Shown here piece after piece: positions 33,017-34,794 of a stretch of DNA of 34,794 bases (its first letter is position 1; each line of letters starts with the position of its first letter). Both the position numbers and the translations under genes were made by a program. Source of the DNA: Candidatus Brocadia sp. WS118 (GTDB lineage: Bacteria; Planctomycetota; Brocadiia; Brocadiales; Brocadiaceae). The stretch lies in the NCBI GenBank assembly GCA_007618135.1, contig PHFX01000020.1:1-34794 (forward strand), written 5' to 3'. Under the pieces are notes generated by a model that was not told the origin of the DNA, ran no database searches, and saw only the letters and a list, made by a program, of their open reading frames with translations.

Positions 33017-33421
33017 ATGATAAGGATATTAATTATCGAAGGGCAGGGGAAGATACGCCGGTCGTTGGTCAGCATCTTAAAGCGGGAAGGTTTTGGGATA
33101 TGTGAGGGAACAGGATGGGATGGGGCATTGAAGGCGTGTGGAAAAGAAGCCTATGACCTCGTTATGGTAGATTTAGATGCAAAGCCACCGGAAGGCGAAG
33201 AGATTTTAAGGAAGATAAAACGTGCCAATTGTACCACAGAAATTGTGGCAATTGCTTCTCAAAACAGGTATGATGCAAATCAGGTAAATAGTTATGGGGT
33301 ATATGATTTCCTTCAGAAACCTTTTCGTCAGAAAGAAGCAATTCAGTTAGTAAAGAAGGCGTTGGAGAAAAAGCAATTGGCTGATAAGGTACGCAACCTG
33401 GAGAAGATTATAGATAGCTGA
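33017..33421 (+). CDS. Degenerate stand-alone receiver domain
   Basis: This 134-residue single receiver aligns with the receiver of the sigma-54 regulator at 27210, including the following helix (KKALEKKQLADKVRNLE against KKAIEKKSLKDRVRYLE). Asp52 and the KPF lysine are kept. The Mg-binding acidic pair ED has become E8-G9 (IIEGQGK), and the conserved Thr is replaced by Ala (AIASQ). It may be weakly phosphorylated or not at all, acting as a pseudo-receiver. It has no output domain. FocA follows 171 bp downstream. A weak GAAAG element precedes the ATG. Confidence 0.85.
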   Translation: MIRILIIEGQGKIRRSLVSILKREGFGICEGTGWDGALKACGKEAYDLVMVDLDAKPPEGEEILRKIKRANCTTEIVAIASQNRYDANQVNSYGVYDFLQKPFRQKEAIQLVKKALEKKQLADKVRNLEKIIDS

Positions 33422-33540
33422 GATTGAATCTGTTAATAAAAAAAGAAAGGGGGTGTAATCAAGTAAATAACAATGAGGATATGAGATGTTTATGTATGTT
33501 AGAAGTATGTTCAAGAGTTGAAACGTAGCAAAACTAAAGG

Positions 33541-33577
33541 GGTGTTGTTTTGAGAGTATTGATCACAACAACATTTT
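33541..33577 (+). promoter_or_regulatory. Inverted repeat in the focA leader
   Basis: TGTTGTT (33543-33549) and AACAACA (33568-33574) form a perfect 7-bp inverted repeat just before the AGAGGAG ribosome-binding site of focA. A leader hairpin could influence translation. No clear sigma-70 or sigma-54 promoter is visible in 33422-33592. Confidence 0.3.
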
Positions 33578-33592
33578 AGAGGAGAACAATTA

Positions 33593-34483
33593 ATGTTATA
33601 TACTGGAAATGTAGATGCAATTGCAGCGGTGTCATTAAAAAAGGCCACTGCTATGAAGCATAGCCTGATAGGCTTCCTGACGCTTTCTGTAATTGCTGGT
33701 TTTTTTATTGGATTTGGTGTCCTTCTCATGATTATTGCTGCTGCTCCTGTTGCCGCGATAAATCCTGGAATAGGGAAGATAGTTGGTGGTGCAACATTTG
33801 GTATTGCTTTGATATTGGTAATTATTGCCGGAGCTGAGTTGTTTACCGGATATAATTTACTGATATTTAAAGGTACTTTGCGGGGCACCGTAACATTTGG
33901 CGATTCAATGCTGGGCTGGTTCTGGACGTACTTAGGCAACCTGGGTGGATCCTTGATTTTTGCGCTTATAATTTATATGACGGGTGTGTTTGCCCCTGAT
34001 CCATGGCATACCTTTTTGAACAAGGTAGCTACCTACAAATGCAATGCGCCATGGTGGGAATTATTTTTCAGGGGTATCTTTTGCAACTGGCTCGTATGTC
34101 TGGGTATATGGAGTACTTTCCGGGTTACCAGCGATAGTGCCAAGATCATGATGGCCTGGTGGGTTTTGTTTGTTTTTGTTACTACCGGAATGGAACACAG
34201 TGTGGCCAATATGACGTTATTGGCGATTGCGAATATGTTGCCCCATGACCCGGCGGCAATTTCATGGGGTAAGATGTTTGGCTGGAATCTTGTTCCTGTG
34301 ACCCTCGGTAACATCGTAGGCGGTACGTTCTTTGTCACCTTCCTGTACTGGTTTGCTACGTACATGGATGAAAGAGGCGCAAGAAAGATGGAGTCCATAA
34401 AGGGTGGTTCCGGAGCAGGAAGTTTGCCTCGTGCCGGTGGATCTCCTGAGGAAATAAAAGATGTTAAGGTAAAGATGAAGTAA
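33593..34483 (+). CDS. focA: Formate/nitrite transporter (FNT family, FocA/NirC type)
   Basis: The 296-residue channel has six helices. AGAELFTGYNLLIFKG forms the broken helix and omega loop of FNT channels. FRGIFCNWLVCLGIW and FVTTGMEHSVANM follow; the latter contains the central pore His202. FNT proteins form pentamers moving formate, nitrite or related monovalent anions, often with protons. The C-terminal ~30 residues are a glycine/lysine-rich tail not usual in FocA. AGAGGAG precedes the ATG. In a nitrite-dependent bacterium, nitrite is the likeliest substrate, but formate cannot be excluded from sequence. Confidence 0.9.
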   Translation: MLYTGNVDAIAAVSLKKATAMKHSLIGFLTLSVIAGFFIGFGVLLMIIAAAPVAAINPGIGKIVGGATFGIALILVIIAGAELFTGYNLLIFKGTLRGTVTFGDSMLGWFWTYLGNLGGSLIFALIIYMTGVFAPDPWHTFLNKVATYKCNAPWWELFFRGIFCNWLVCLGIWSTFRVTSDSAKIMMAWWVLFVFVTTGMEHSVANMTLLAIANMLPHDPAAISWGKMFGWNLVPVTLGNIVGGTFFVTFLYWFATYMDERGARKMESIKGGSGAGSLPRAGGSPEEIKDVKVKMK

Positions 34484-34557
34484 GAGAACTGAGACGAAAC
34501 GTAAAATCAGATGATATCGTACAAAAGCTGATAAAAGATGTTTCGGATGGAATAAAT

Positions 34558-34590
34558 AAAAAGGGCCAGTTTAAACGCTGGCCTTTTTTA
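34558..34590 (+). terminator. Rho-independent terminator after focA
   Basis: AAAAAGGGCCAG pairs with CTGGCCTTTTTT (12 pairs, one G-T) around an 8-nt loop, ending in a T run. It closes the sensor-focA row about 75 bp after the stop codon. Confidence 0.9.
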
Positions 34591-34625
34591 TTGTTACATT
34601 TTGAGCGATACCGGAAGAGTTGAAT

Positions 34626-34794
34626 TTAAATTAGGCTGCCTTCGGCAGCGACTTTAAATCTCCCCTCTAAAAAGAGGGGCCGGGGGTGTGTTACGACATC
34701 ATGTACACACCCCTTAATCCCATAAGGTAGGTCAACCGTCCCCGGTTGACATCATAATGACAAGCGGGGACGCTTGTCCTACCGATAGAGGGAA
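34626..34794 (-). repeat. Mosaic palindromic repeat, copy G (inverted, runs off the window)
   Basis: On the minus strand it ends GCTGCCGAAGGCAGCCTAATTTAA like copy F. It carries the same GTAGGTCAACCG/CGGTTGAC and GACAAGCG/CGCTTGTCCTAC cassette and the GTGTGT...ACACAC arms. The window end truncates it. Confidence 0.75.

Overview
The window is a bacterial chromosome segment with moderate GC and dense, almost entirely plus-strand genes. No rRNA or tRNA was recognised. Dedicated molybdate uptake, two predicted nitrite-type transporters (FNT/FocA and HPP families), large multidomain sensor kinases and palindrome-rich spacers together suggest an anammox planctomycete (Brocadiales: Brocadia, Jettenia or Kuenenia-like). 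This assignment is inference from gene content; no phylogenetic marker was tested.

Layout. (1) 1-6220 is a molybdenum locus: an HTH-only ModE-type regulator, a free-standing di-Mop protein, an outer-membrane porin, ModA, a single-Mop molbindin, ModB and ModC. Two 22-nt palindromes sharing a half-site lie before the regulator and before the porin and look like its operators. (2) 6378-9674 holds phoU and a large membrane/TPR protein. (3) 10059-15517 is central metabolism: malate dehydrogenase, pyrE, two succinate dehydrogenase anchors and SdhA. A DUF1828-type gene splits the sdh genes and no sdhB is present. (4) 15784-21253 carries a REC-REC-PAS histidine kinase, argG with a doubled operator at its promoter, and a radical SAM enzyme. 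(5) 21321-23737 is a decayed defence or mobile patch: hsdM and hsdS tails, an intact AlbA_2/ATPase gene, a 10-bp tandem repeat and a broken radC. (6) 23844-34483 is a signalling and transport region: a dCache/HAMP/PAS/GAF kinase with its NtrC-type sigma-54 regulator, then an HPP protein, a paralogous sensor with three tandem PAS units but no kinase, a membrane coiled-coil protein, a degenerate stand-alone receiver, and FocA.

How the genes may work together. The mod genes would supply Mo for molybdopterin enzymes; in anammox bacteria nitrite oxidoreductase is a major one. The HPP and FocA proteins flank a sensory module whose parts are derived paralogs of the complete two-component pair next door. 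I infer a nitrite-transport and sensing locus, which is the best candidate here for an undescribed system.

The intergenic DNA is unusual. A mosaic repeat family with conserved ends (AGGAATTTCAA ... GCCGAAGGCCTAATT) carries interchangeable hairpin cassettes. Separately there are two copies of a ~150-bp MITE-like element; one has an exact 8-bp target duplication, and the other supplies the stop codon of the large kinase. Many start codons are chosen from ribosome-binding sites alone, and alternatives are given.
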